From: Syntrophomonadaceae bacterium
GTDB lineage: Bacteria; Bacillota; Dethiobacteria; DTU022
Length of the DNA stretch: 7,621 nt
NCBI GenBank assembly: GCA_003553895.1
Contig: PWFM01000071.1
Coordinates: forward strand, 1 to 7,621
Direction: 5' to 3'
The notes under the pieces are model-generated. The model searched no databases. It had not been told where the DNA came from and was given only the letters and a program-made list of their open reading frames with translations. Positions 1 through 5,499 of this stretch are shown here, in pieces (the stretch's first letter is position 1; the number at the start of each line of letters is the position of its first letter). Made by a program: the position numbers and the translations under genes.

Positions 1-245
1 CCCCGCTCATTATAAATCGGGGCAATACCGTCATAATCGCTAACCACTTCACCGTTACCGTGAAAGTAAAGAATCCAGGGGTTGTTTTCATCAGCAGGAA
101 AAGCCCGGCATACTATGGACAGCTCATTTTCAACCGGCACTTGCAGGTCAAAAGCTCCCCCGCGCGGCTTGCTGTGCTGGCGGCGGGGGTAAAACAGGAA
201 ATTCGGAAGCGAAGAGTTGTCGATCTTTGAATACAGTTCAGACAT
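1..245 (-). CDS. alpha/beta hydrolase, N-terminal 81 codons (3' end outside window)
   Basis: The minus strand from the ATG at 243-245 is open to the window edge, giving 81 residues and a partial codon. Residues 58-66 read ILYFHGNGE, a hydrophobic beta strand followed by the HGNGE motif. In alpha/beta hydrolases such an HG motif forms the oxyanion hole. The following text (VVSDYDGIAP, then a YNERG-like turn) resembles the serine hydrolases that continue into a 'DYRGYG' strand. The nucleophile and the catalytic Asp/His would lie beyond the window and cannot be checked. No signal peptide or membrane segment is seen, so it is probably cytoplasmic. The start is supported by GGAAGG at 253-258, 7 nt upstream. 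It is the last visible gene of the series, 131 bp after the FTCD_C gene, and may or may not share its transcript. The substrate is unknown; the family call is fairly safe. Confidence 0.75.
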   Translation of the reverse strand, partial: MSELYSKIDNSSLPNFLFYPRRQHSKPRGGAFDLQVPVENELSIVCRAFPADENNPWILYFHGNGEVVSDYDGIAPIYNER

Positions 246-313
246 ATAATCACCTTCCCGTTTCAGGCATTCGCTGTTGTTTCACCAGGTTCATTACCAT
301 TCACCGGTTTTTG

Positions 314-366
314 CGCCTGTTTACTGTCATTAAGGGTAAAAAATTTCACTGCACAGGCGTTTACTG
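314..366. repeat. nested inverted and direct repeats in the FTCD_C/hydrolase spacer
   Basis: CGCCTGT (314-320) and its complement ACAGGCG (353-359) form 7-bp arms around a 32-nt loop, and GTTTACTG occurs twice in the same direction (319-326 and 359-366), 40 bp apart. On the minus strand the second arm is followed by CAAAAACC, not a T-run, so it is not a standard intrinsic terminator. It could be a weak mRNA structure, an operator, or chance. Confidence 0.3.
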
Positions 367-376
367 CTGACTGCCA

Positions 377-1003
377 TTAAATAATCTCTTTTTCCAGCAT
401 ATTGCGGTTGCTTTCATACAGTTCCTGTCCCTGCCTGAGCAAATCAACCGCTTCGCTTTCCATATTCTTTGCCACCCCGCGGTCGGAGATCATATCCAGG
501 TTGATTTTAATATTGTAACAGGCGCCAACCAGGGCAGCCAGAGCCTGCATGTTGGCCACTCCCAGGTCGGTTACGGCGGAAGGGTTTCCTTTTCCGGCCA
601 CCTCATTAACCAGGGATAGAACCCGCAGGCTGCCCCTGGCAGTATGCATCGGGACATCTGCTGCATATTTGCCTGCCTCAGATATGGCTTCTTTTCTTTT
701 TGCCTTTTCGTGATCGGATTCTTTAGGCATTCTGTAAGCTTCCATAACCCGGTTAAAAGCCACAGTATCCTCGTCTATCGCTTCCAGCATTTTGCTCATT
801 AAAAAGCGCGCTTCCTCCCCGATTTCCTGCAGGATTTCGACAGCATCTCCGAGCTTTTTCCGGTTTTGGCTCAAGTTGCAGTACATGGAAAGCAGGCCGG
901 CGGCCTGGGCCCCGGACTGGGCCGCTACGCTTCCTCCTCCCGGCGCTGGTGAGTTGGAAGCCACTTCACGAACAAACCTTTCAACAGTCAGGTCTTTTAA
1001 CAT
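377..1003 (-). CDS. cyclodeaminase/cyclohydrolase family protein (FTCD_C domain, FchA-like)
   Basis: This 208-residue protein is the size of stand-alone FTCD_C proteins. These include methenyl-tetrahydrofolate cyclohydrolase FchA of acetogenic and purinolytic clostridia, and the C-terminal half of formiminotransferase-cyclodeaminase. Family hallmarks are PAPGGGSVAA (residues 19-28), the helix IDEDTVAFNRVMEAYRMPK (76-94), GNPSAVTDLGVA (139-150) and the YNIKINL strand (163-169). Such enzymes interconvert methenyl-THF with formyl-THF, or release ammonia from formimino-THF, in the cytoplasm; sequence alone does not separate the two. The ATG has AAGGAG at 1013-1018, 9 nt upstream. The gene lies 85 bp downstream of the MttB pair. 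Processing of C1 units released by those methyltransferases is the simplest reading of its place here (inference). A formimino-THF role would fit purine or histidine breakdown instead, but nothing else here supports that. Confidence 0.88.
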   Translation of the reverse strand: MLKDLTVERFVREVASNSPAPGGGSVAAQSGAQAAGLLSMYCNLSQNRKKLGDAVEILQEIGEEARFLMSKMLEAIDEDTVAFNRVMEAYRMPKESDHEKAKRKEAISEAGKYAADVPMHTARGSLRVLSLVNEVAGKGNPSAVTDLGVANMQALAALVGACYNIKINLDMISDRGVAKNMESEAVDLLRQGQELYESNRNMLEKEII

Positions 1004-1067
1004 GATTTAAATCTCCTTATATCCTTGAATCGTTTTCTTACTTGCATCGATTTTTTAAATGAACTTT

Positions 1068-1076
1068 ATTATAACA
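1068..1076 (-). promoter_or_regulatory. candidate extended -10 promoter element before the FTCD_C gene
   Basis: Read on the minus strand, these bases are TGTTATAAT: a perfect TATAAT (1068-1073) with the TG dinucleotide of an extended -10 element one base upstream. No good -35 hexamer is found 16-18 bp upstream, where the sequence is still the end of the MttB gene; extended -10 promoters can work without one. A start about 7 nt downstream would leave a leader of roughly 55-60 nt carrying the AAGGAG site. It could give the FTCD_C gene separate expression inside the operon. The spacer is AT-rich, so a chance match is quite possible. Confidence 0.33.
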
Positions 1077-1088
1077 ATGAATCAGCAA

Positions 1089-2543
1089 TCAGGCCAGTTT
1101 ATTACGGTAATCATTACCCGCCGCAATGTCCTTAACCGCTTCCTCAACATCCGGATCAAGTTGGGGCACTTCATGCCAGTGCAGGATCTCTTTAATCAGG
1201 GCGTTGGCGCTGTCACCAAATGTTTTTGCCCCGGCAGCCTGCCAGTTATCATAAGTATTGCGGTTAAAAATCCTGGTAAAATGCATGTGACTGCGGAAAT
1301 GATCCATGGTATGCTTTTCAGTTAGGAAATGACCGCCCGGACCAATTTTTTCTATTACATCGAGGGCCAGGGTTTCGGGGTTAATATCAACTCCCCGGGT
1401 CATAAATTTAGCCATTCCGGCCCCTTCATCGCAAAGCACCAGGTGCTCAAGGCTAAAGGTCATGCCTGCCCCGATATAACCAAGATCATGAATCAGGTTG
1501 CCACCGGCAAGAGCTGAAAATAGCATGTTAAAACCTGATTCCATGGCAGCCTGCTGATCGAACGCCTGGGCATCGGTGCAGCCGGCAATAGAAAACGATG
1601 GCAGCTTATAGTAATCTGATAGCTGGGTTAATAAAGCCGCTCCCATAAAGCCCTGTGGATCTCCGTAAGAGCAGATCGTAGTGATCATGTTAAGCGGTGG
1701 TGTCCCTCCACCATGAATAAAGGAGGCTCCTTTCGATTTTAGCTGGTGAATAACCAGTCCCGATAGGATTTCAGCATTAGCGATAACTATAGCGCCGGCT
1801 GTAGTGACCGGTCCGGTAGCTCCGCACATCACAGCCGAAGCGTAAACCAGGGGAATACCGTTTTCTGCTGCAACCAGTAACTTCTCCAGGGCATTTTTGG
1901 AGTGAACCAGCGGAGAAGTAGGCTGGGTATAATGCATAATATAGGGTTTTTCAAGCAGCTGCTTTTTGCCCCCTTTGACCAGCGCCCCCATCTCAATCAT
2001 ATCAAGCAAACCCTGCCGGTCATGTGCATCAAAAATAATTGGCTTTGTGCTGTTTAAAGTCATCGCTTCAAAGTGATGGCGATCGCTGCGTTCGCCCGGC
2101 ACATCGGAAGCCCGGGCCATAGACATCACAAAATCAATATTTTCCAGGGCATCAGCAACTTTCGTCGCATTAATCGTATCCTGTTTGATTGCTTCTCTTC
2201 TTTTGCCGGTTTCAATATCGATAATATAGGGTGTATCAGACCCGGTGCCAAAGTAAATCTTCCCCTTTTCCAGGCTCATGGCTCTTTCACCGCTGCGATT
2301 ATAAATTGCAATTTTACAAGGAGCTGTTTGCAGAGCCTGCTGGATCATCCAGGTCGGAATTTTCACCAGGTCTTTTTCTACCCTGGCACCGGCATCACTC
2401 AGTAACTGCAGCGCTTCAGGCTCACAAACCTTTACTCCTACCTGTTCTAAGATGTCCAGGGTGGCAAGATGCAGCTGTTCCATTTGATCATCTGTCAGGT
2501 TTTGCAGACCCATTCGTTTGATATAGTGATTAGTTTTGCCCAA
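1089..2543 (-). CDS. MttB-family (trimethylamine/glycine betaine-type) corrinoid methyltransferase, paralogue 1, non-pyrrolysine
   Basis: The protein has 484 residues, near the usual length of the MttB superfamily. Characterised non-pyrrolysine members include MtgB (glycine betaine), MtpB (proline betaine), MtcB (carnitine) and MtyB (gamma-butyrobetaine). They move a methyl group from a quaternary amine to a cognate corrinoid protein in the cytoplasm. Features are the N-terminal LDILEQVGVKV (29-39), IYFGTGSDTPY (96-106), the glycine-rich core GATGPVT...ANAEILSGLVIHQLKS (241-270), CSYG (291-294), AGCTDAQAFDQQA (320-332), IHDLGYIGAG (351-360) and GPGGHFL (401-407). No in-frame stop interrupts it, so no pyrrolysine codon is needed. 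The start is TTG at 2541-2543; an in-frame TAA lies just upstream and GGGAGG sits 8 nt before it. It follows its paralogue by 39 bp and is about 54% identical to it. No corrinoid-protein gene is in the window, so the substrate is unknown. Confidence 0.92.
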   Translation of the reverse strand: MGKTNHYIKRMGLQNLTDDQMEQLHLATLDILEQVGVKVCEPEALQLLSDAGARVEKDLVKIPTWMIQQALQTAPCKIAIYNRSGERAMSLEKGKIYFGTGSDTPYIIDIETGKRREAIKQDTINATKVADALENIDFVMSMARASDVPGERSDRHHFEAMTLNSTKPIIFDAHDRQGLLDMIEMGALVKGGKKQLLEKPYIMHYTQPTSPLVHSKNALEKLLVAAENGIPLVYASAVMCGATGPVTTAGAIVIANAEILSGLVIHQLKSKGASFIHGGGTPPLNMITTICSYGDPQGFMGAALLTQLSDYYKLPSFSIAGCTDAQAFDQQAAMESGFNMLFSALAGGNLIHDLGYIGAGMTFSLEHLVLCDEGAGMAKFMTRGVDINPETLALDVIEKIGPGGHFLTEKHTMDHFRSHMHFTRIFNRNTYDNWQAAGAKTFGDSANALIKEILHWHEVPQLDPDVEEAVKDIAAGNDYRNKLA

Positions 2544-2551
2544 TGCGTTTG

Positions 2552-2557
2552 CCTCCC
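2552..2557 (-). promoter_or_regulatory. ribosome binding site fixing a TTG start (MttB paralogue 1)
   Basis: GGGAGG on the minus strand lies 8 nt before TTG at 2541-2543. The reading frame upstream of the TTG closes at a TAA within the 39-bp spacer without any in-frame ATG. The next in-frame ATG is residue 11, too far from this site. An ATG overlapping the site belongs to another frame. Confidence 0.75.
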
Positions 2558-2582
2558 ATTAATGTATGCTCTTGCAAGCGGC

Positions 2583-4031
2583 TCAGCCCGCTTCGCTATC
2601 TCTTCTTGCAGGAATTGCTTTAATCTGCTTTTCTACCTCGGGCGGCAGGCTGGCCGGCTTATGCTCCTTAAGAAGTTCTTTTACCCTTTCATTAGCAGCC
2701 TGGCCGAATGTCTTTGCCCCGTCCATTTTCCAGGCATCGAAATTTTTCCGGTTCAGAGTCCGGGGAAAATACATTTCATTGCGAAAATGTTTCATGGTAT
2801 GTTCCTCGGCCAGAAAATGCCCTCCAGGTCCAATTTTTTCGATCAAATCCAAAGCAAGGTGCTCATCAGAAACGTTAATGCCCTGCAGGAGATGCTTCAC
2901 TGCCCCGACTGCCTCGTTGCAGAGCAGGAGGTGTTCCAAGCAGGAGGTCATTCCGATACCCATGTAACCGAGGTTATGGATCAAATTGCCTCCGGCAAGC
3001 CCGGCTATAAGCAGGTTGAAACCCGCTTCCATACCAGCCTGCTGATCAAAAGTGTGGGCATCTGTACAACCGGCGGTGGTAAAAGAGGGCAGGTTGTAAT
3101 ACTGGGACAACCTGACCAGGCCGATGCAGCCCCGGTCTCTTTCCGGCCCGCCGTAAGAACAAACCGAAGTGGCCATGTGCATGGGCGGCACTCCACCGCC
3201 GTAAACAAAAGGCGCTCCTTCCGATTTGAGCTGGTGTATGACCAGGCCGGAAAGGATTTCGGCATTGGCCACCACCAGGGCCCCACCGGAGGTGACCGGC
3301 GCAGTAGCTCCCAGCATGGGAGTGGTGGCATAAATAAGGGGAATATTTTCTTCAGCACAGGTGAGCAGCTTTTCAAGCGCTTCCCGAGAATGAAATAGAG
3401 GCGAACTGGGTTCGGCGTATAAAGCCAGGCTGGGTCGTTCGCCAAGTTTCTCAATCCCTCCGGCGGCTAAACCGGCCATTTGAATAATACATTTCAACCC
3501 CTGCCGGTTATAGGCAGTGAAAAGAATCGGCTTGACAGTGCTTAAAAGCATGGCCTCGAACTGGTGCAGGTCGGAATTATCCACCGGGACATCGGTAGCC
3601 ACCCCAAGCGACATAGCAAAATCAATATGATCTAAAGCATCCACCAGCAGGGCGGCGTTTCGGTTGTCCTGCTTGACCGGCTTGCGGCGCTCCCCGTTAT
3701 AGGGATCAATGGTATAGGGCACCTCCGAACCGGTCCCGAAATAGATACAATTTTTTTCCATGGTGATGGCCCTGGCTCCATCACGCCGGGAAAGGGTCAC
3801 CACTGGCGGAGCGGTGGTCAGAGCCTTTTCAACCATCCGGGGCGGAATTTTTGCCAGTTCCCCTTCGACCCGGGCTCCACCTCTTTTGAGCAGCTCCAGG
3901 GATTCCGGCTCATAGACTTTCACACCAACCCGTTCCAGAATTTCCAGGGTCCCGCAGTGAATCCGGTTAAGCTCAGTTTCGGTCATGATATTCAGGCCAA
4001 TTGTGGACTGGTTTAACTTGTTAACGCGCAT
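2583..4031 (-). CDS. MttB-family corrinoid methyltransferase, paralogue 2, non-pyrrolysine
   Basis: The 482-residue protein belongs to the same MttB/COG5598-type family as the next gene and aligns with it without a gap: IYFGTGS (96-102), ANAEILSGLVIHQLKS (255-270), CSYG (291-294), AGCTDAHTFDQQA (320-332), IHNLGYMGIG (351-360) and GPGGHFL (401-407) fall at the same residue numbers. Differences cluster at the first ~28 residues, 201-210 (SLALYAEPSS against YIMHYTQPTS), 296-307 and 375-391. Some of these could alter substrate or partner choice (inference). Cys291, Cys322 and Cys371 are shared by both copies. There is no in-frame amber codon. The ATG has GAGAGGAG at 4040-4047, 8 nt upstream. It follows the Fe-S subunit gene by 86 bp. 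The expected role is methyl transfer from a quaternary or N-methylated amine to a corrinoid protein; the actual substrate cannot be read from the sequence. Confidence 0.92.
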   Translation of the reverse strand: MRVNKLNQSTIGLNIMTETELNRIHCGTLEILERVGVKVYEPESLELLKRGGARVEGELAKIPPRMVEKALTTAPPVVTLSRRDGARAITMEKNCIYFGTGSEVPYTIDPYNGERRKPVKQDNRNAALLVDALDHIDFAMSLGVATDVPVDNSDLHQFEAMLLSTVKPILFTAYNRQGLKCIIQMAGLAAGGIEKLGERPSLALYAEPSSPLFHSREALEKLLTCAEENIPLIYATTPMLGATAPVTSGGALVVANAEILSGLVIHQLKSEGAPFVYGGGVPPMHMATSVCSYGGPERDRGCIGLVRLSQYYNLPSFTTAGCTDAHTFDQQAGMEAGFNLLIAGLAGGNLIHNLGYMGIGMTSCLEHLLLCNEAVGAVKHLLQGINVSDEHLALDLIEKIGPGGHFLAEEHTMKHFRNEMYFPRTLNRKNFDAWKMDGAKTFGQAANERVKELLKEHKPASLPPEVEKQIKAIPARRDSEAG

Positions 4032-4064
4032 CGATCAGGCTCCTCTCAAACGAAAACATTTTTT

Positions 4065-4122
4065 TAAGCCTGCTAACTCCCATAAAATTAAAGTTCTATA
4101 CTGTTACTGTAAGCCTGTTACC
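4065..4122. repeat. imperfect 13-bp direct repeat in the Fe-S subunit/MttB spacer
   Basis: TAAGCCTGCTAAC (4065-4077) and TAAGCCTGTTACC (4110-4122) match at 11 of 13 positions, including the first eight, with starts 45 bp apart. The second copy overlaps the stop codon of the Fe-S subunit gene at 4118-4120. The repeat could be a regulator site or chance in a short AT-rich spacer. It forms no hairpin with a T-run, so it does not look like a terminator. Confidence 0.35.
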
Positions 4123-4621
4123 ATTTACCCTCTTGTTCCGTTATAGCTTTTGCCGCTTCCAGAATGGCTTCTTCGATTTGCTTATAGCCGCTGCAGCGGC
4201 AAAGATTGCCGGATATGGCCTCCCGGACTTCCTCGGGCGAAGGGAAGGGTTTGTCCCTGAGCAAGGCATAGGCGGACATGATCATTCCGGGAGTACAAAA
4301 CCCGCACTGTATGGCTCCTTTGTCTATGAAAGCTTGCTGAACAGGGTGAACTTTTGCCCCTTTCTTTAGACCTTCCCTTGTCAAACCCTCAATTGTCAGC
4401 ACTTTCCTGCCTTCAACCTTGCCTGCCGGTATCAGGCAGGAATTAACCGCACGCCCATCAAGAAGCACCGTACAAACTCCGCAATCACCTCTGCCGCAGC
4501 CTTCCTTGGTACCGATCAGGTTAAAGCGGCTGCGCAGAAGACGCAGCAGGCTGAGGGCCGGATCAGCACATATTTCCACTTTTTCCCTGTTAAGTTCAAA
4601 GCTTATGACCTGCTCTTTCAA
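4118..4621 (-). CDS. molybdenum hydroxylase small subunit with two [2Fe-2S] clusters (CoxS/XDH Fe-S type)
   Basis: This 167-residue protein has the length and layout of the electron-transfer subunit of xanthine dehydrogenase/CO dehydrogenase-family enzymes. The plant-ferredoxin-type cluster is bound by Cys42, Cys47, Cys50 (GCGRGDCGVC) and Cys62. The second cluster, in the alpha-helical domain near the molybdopterin, is bound by Cys106, Cys109 (QCGFCTPG) and Cys141, Cys143 (NLCRCSGY). All eight ligands are present, so the subunit looks functional. It would carry electrons from the Mo site to FAD. The start is TTG at 4619-4621, which overlaps the TGA of the FAD subunit gene as TTGA. GGGAGGAG at 4629-4636 lies 7 nt upstream, implying translational coupling. 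No signal peptide is seen, so the enzyme is cytoplasmic. It is the last subunit in large-FAD-FeS gene order. Confidence 0.95.
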   Translation of the reverse strand: MKEQVISFELNREKVEICADPALSLLRLLRSRFNLIGTKEGCGRGDCGVCTVLLDGRAVNSCLIPAGKVEGRKVLTIEGLTREGLKKGAKVHPVQQAFIDKGAIQCGFCTPGMIMSAYALLRDKPFPSPEEVREAISGNLCRCSGYKQIEEAILEAAKAITEQEGKW

Positions 4622-5499
4622 CTGCCGTCTCCTCCCATCCGACTTTTCACAGCTCTTTCCACCGCTTTTTTCAAAACCCGCCGGGCCAGGACACCAACCA
4701 GGTGCTGCCTGTATCCAGCCGAGCAGCGCAGCAAACTGCCCCGCACTTCCACTTCCGAGGCAGCTGTATATTCAACCTTCCGCCAGGTATCATCCTCAGG
4801 CCAGCTTCCAAGAAGCATTTTTTCTGTTTCATATAGTCTGGTCGGGGCCGGATTCACCGGCGCTATAACCGCCCTTACAGATTCAATGGCATCCCCTTTC
4901 AGGCGAACCCGGGCGGCGGCATTAACCAGGGGAAGGGATAGAGCCTGGCGGGGGGCAAAACGCAAGAATGCCGACCCCTCGTCCCGGGCCGGGAGATCCA
5001 GTAAAAAGCGGAGCAAAATTTCAGAGCTGCTGTCCACTGTTGAAAGGTTGTAATCGGCGTAAAGCTCTTCAACCGCCGCATGATGCTGCCGCTTTCCCAG
5101 ATCGATCAGGACAGCCCGGGCCCCAAGGGCCACTAAAGCTACCGCTGCATCTGCCGCCGGGGCGGCGTTGACTACATTACCGCCGATGGTACCTATATTA
5201 CGGATCTGCGGAGATCCCACCTGGCGGCAGGCTTCTGCCAGGGCCATTGCCTCAAGCCTGATCAGTGGTGAGGCAGCCGCTTCGGCATGGGTAACCCCGG
5301 CGCCAATTGACAGGCTGCCGTGATCCCGGTTGATGCCGAGAAGTTCGGGCACAGAAGATACGTCGACCAGTTCGGGGGACAGGCTTTTTAAAAATAAATC
5401 GGTGGCGCCGGCCACTACCCGGCCTTGTCCCATACTTTCAGATAGGACATTCAGGGCCCGGGCCAGACTGGAAGTAACGCTATAACTCAAGTCAACCAC
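4618..5499 (-). CDS. molybdenum hydroxylase FAD-binding medium subunit (CoxM family)
   Basis: The 293-residue frame (290 from the alternative start) matches the usual length of FAD subunits of Mo hydroxylases. The two flavin-binding segments are VVAGATDL (28-35) and QIRNIGTIGGN...NAAPAAD (99-117), the latter like the RN-x3-GGN-x4-S/APxxD segment of xanthine dehydrogenase. The C-terminal CO-dehydrogenase flavoprotein domain follows (about 175-280). Only two cysteines are present (91, 259), so the extra [4Fe-4S] insertion of 4-hydroxybenzoyl-CoA reductase is missing. The frame can open with GTG at 5497-5499, inside the end of the large-subunit gene. But AAGGAGG at 5502-5508 is only 2 nt from that GTG and 11 nt from TTG at 5488-5490, which follows the large-subunit stop directly. 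The TTG may therefore be the true start. The FAD passes electrons from the Fe-S clusters to NAD, ferredoxin or another acceptor; which one is not visible. Confidence 0.93.
   Translation of the reverse strand: MVDLSYSVTSSLARALNVLSESMGQGRVVAGATDLFLKSLSPELVDVSSVPELLGINRDHGSLSIGAGVTHAEAAASPLIRLEAMALAEACRQVGSPQIRNIGTIGGNVVNAAPAADAAVALVALGARAVLIDLGKRQHHAAVEELYADYNLSTVDSSSEILLRFLLDLPARDEGSAFLRFAPRQALSLPLVNAAARVRLKGDAIESVRAVIAPVNPAPTRLYETEKMLLGSWPEDDTWRKVEYTAASEVEVRGSLLRCSAGYRQHLVGVLARRVLKKAVERAVKSRMGGDGS

Noticed and set aside
314..359. Inverted repeat as an intrinsic terminator after the FTCD_C gene
   Set aside because: The arms are only 7 bp with a 32-nt loop, and no T-run follows on the minus strand.
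329..376. A 15-codon open frame overlapping the FTCD_C stop codon as TAATG
   Set aside because: It is very short, lacks a clear ribosome site at proper distance, and resembles nothing known.
2469..3398. A 309-codon open frame on the plus strand opposite the MttB genes
   Set aside because: It is antisense to two strongly conserved genes, spans the spacer between them, shows no family motif, and is low in recognisable structure. It is a shadow of minus-strand codon bias.
1089..4031. Pyrrolysine-containing trimethylamine methyltransferase (true MttB)
   Set aside because: Neither gene has an in-frame TAG; both read through to full family length. They belong with the pyrrolysine-free members, so trimethylamine is not the expected substrate.
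4032..4117. Cobalamin or other riboswitch ahead of the MttB genes
   Set aside because: The spacer is 86 bp, too short for a cobalamin riboswitch, and no B12-box-like GCCACTG or stable fold was seen.
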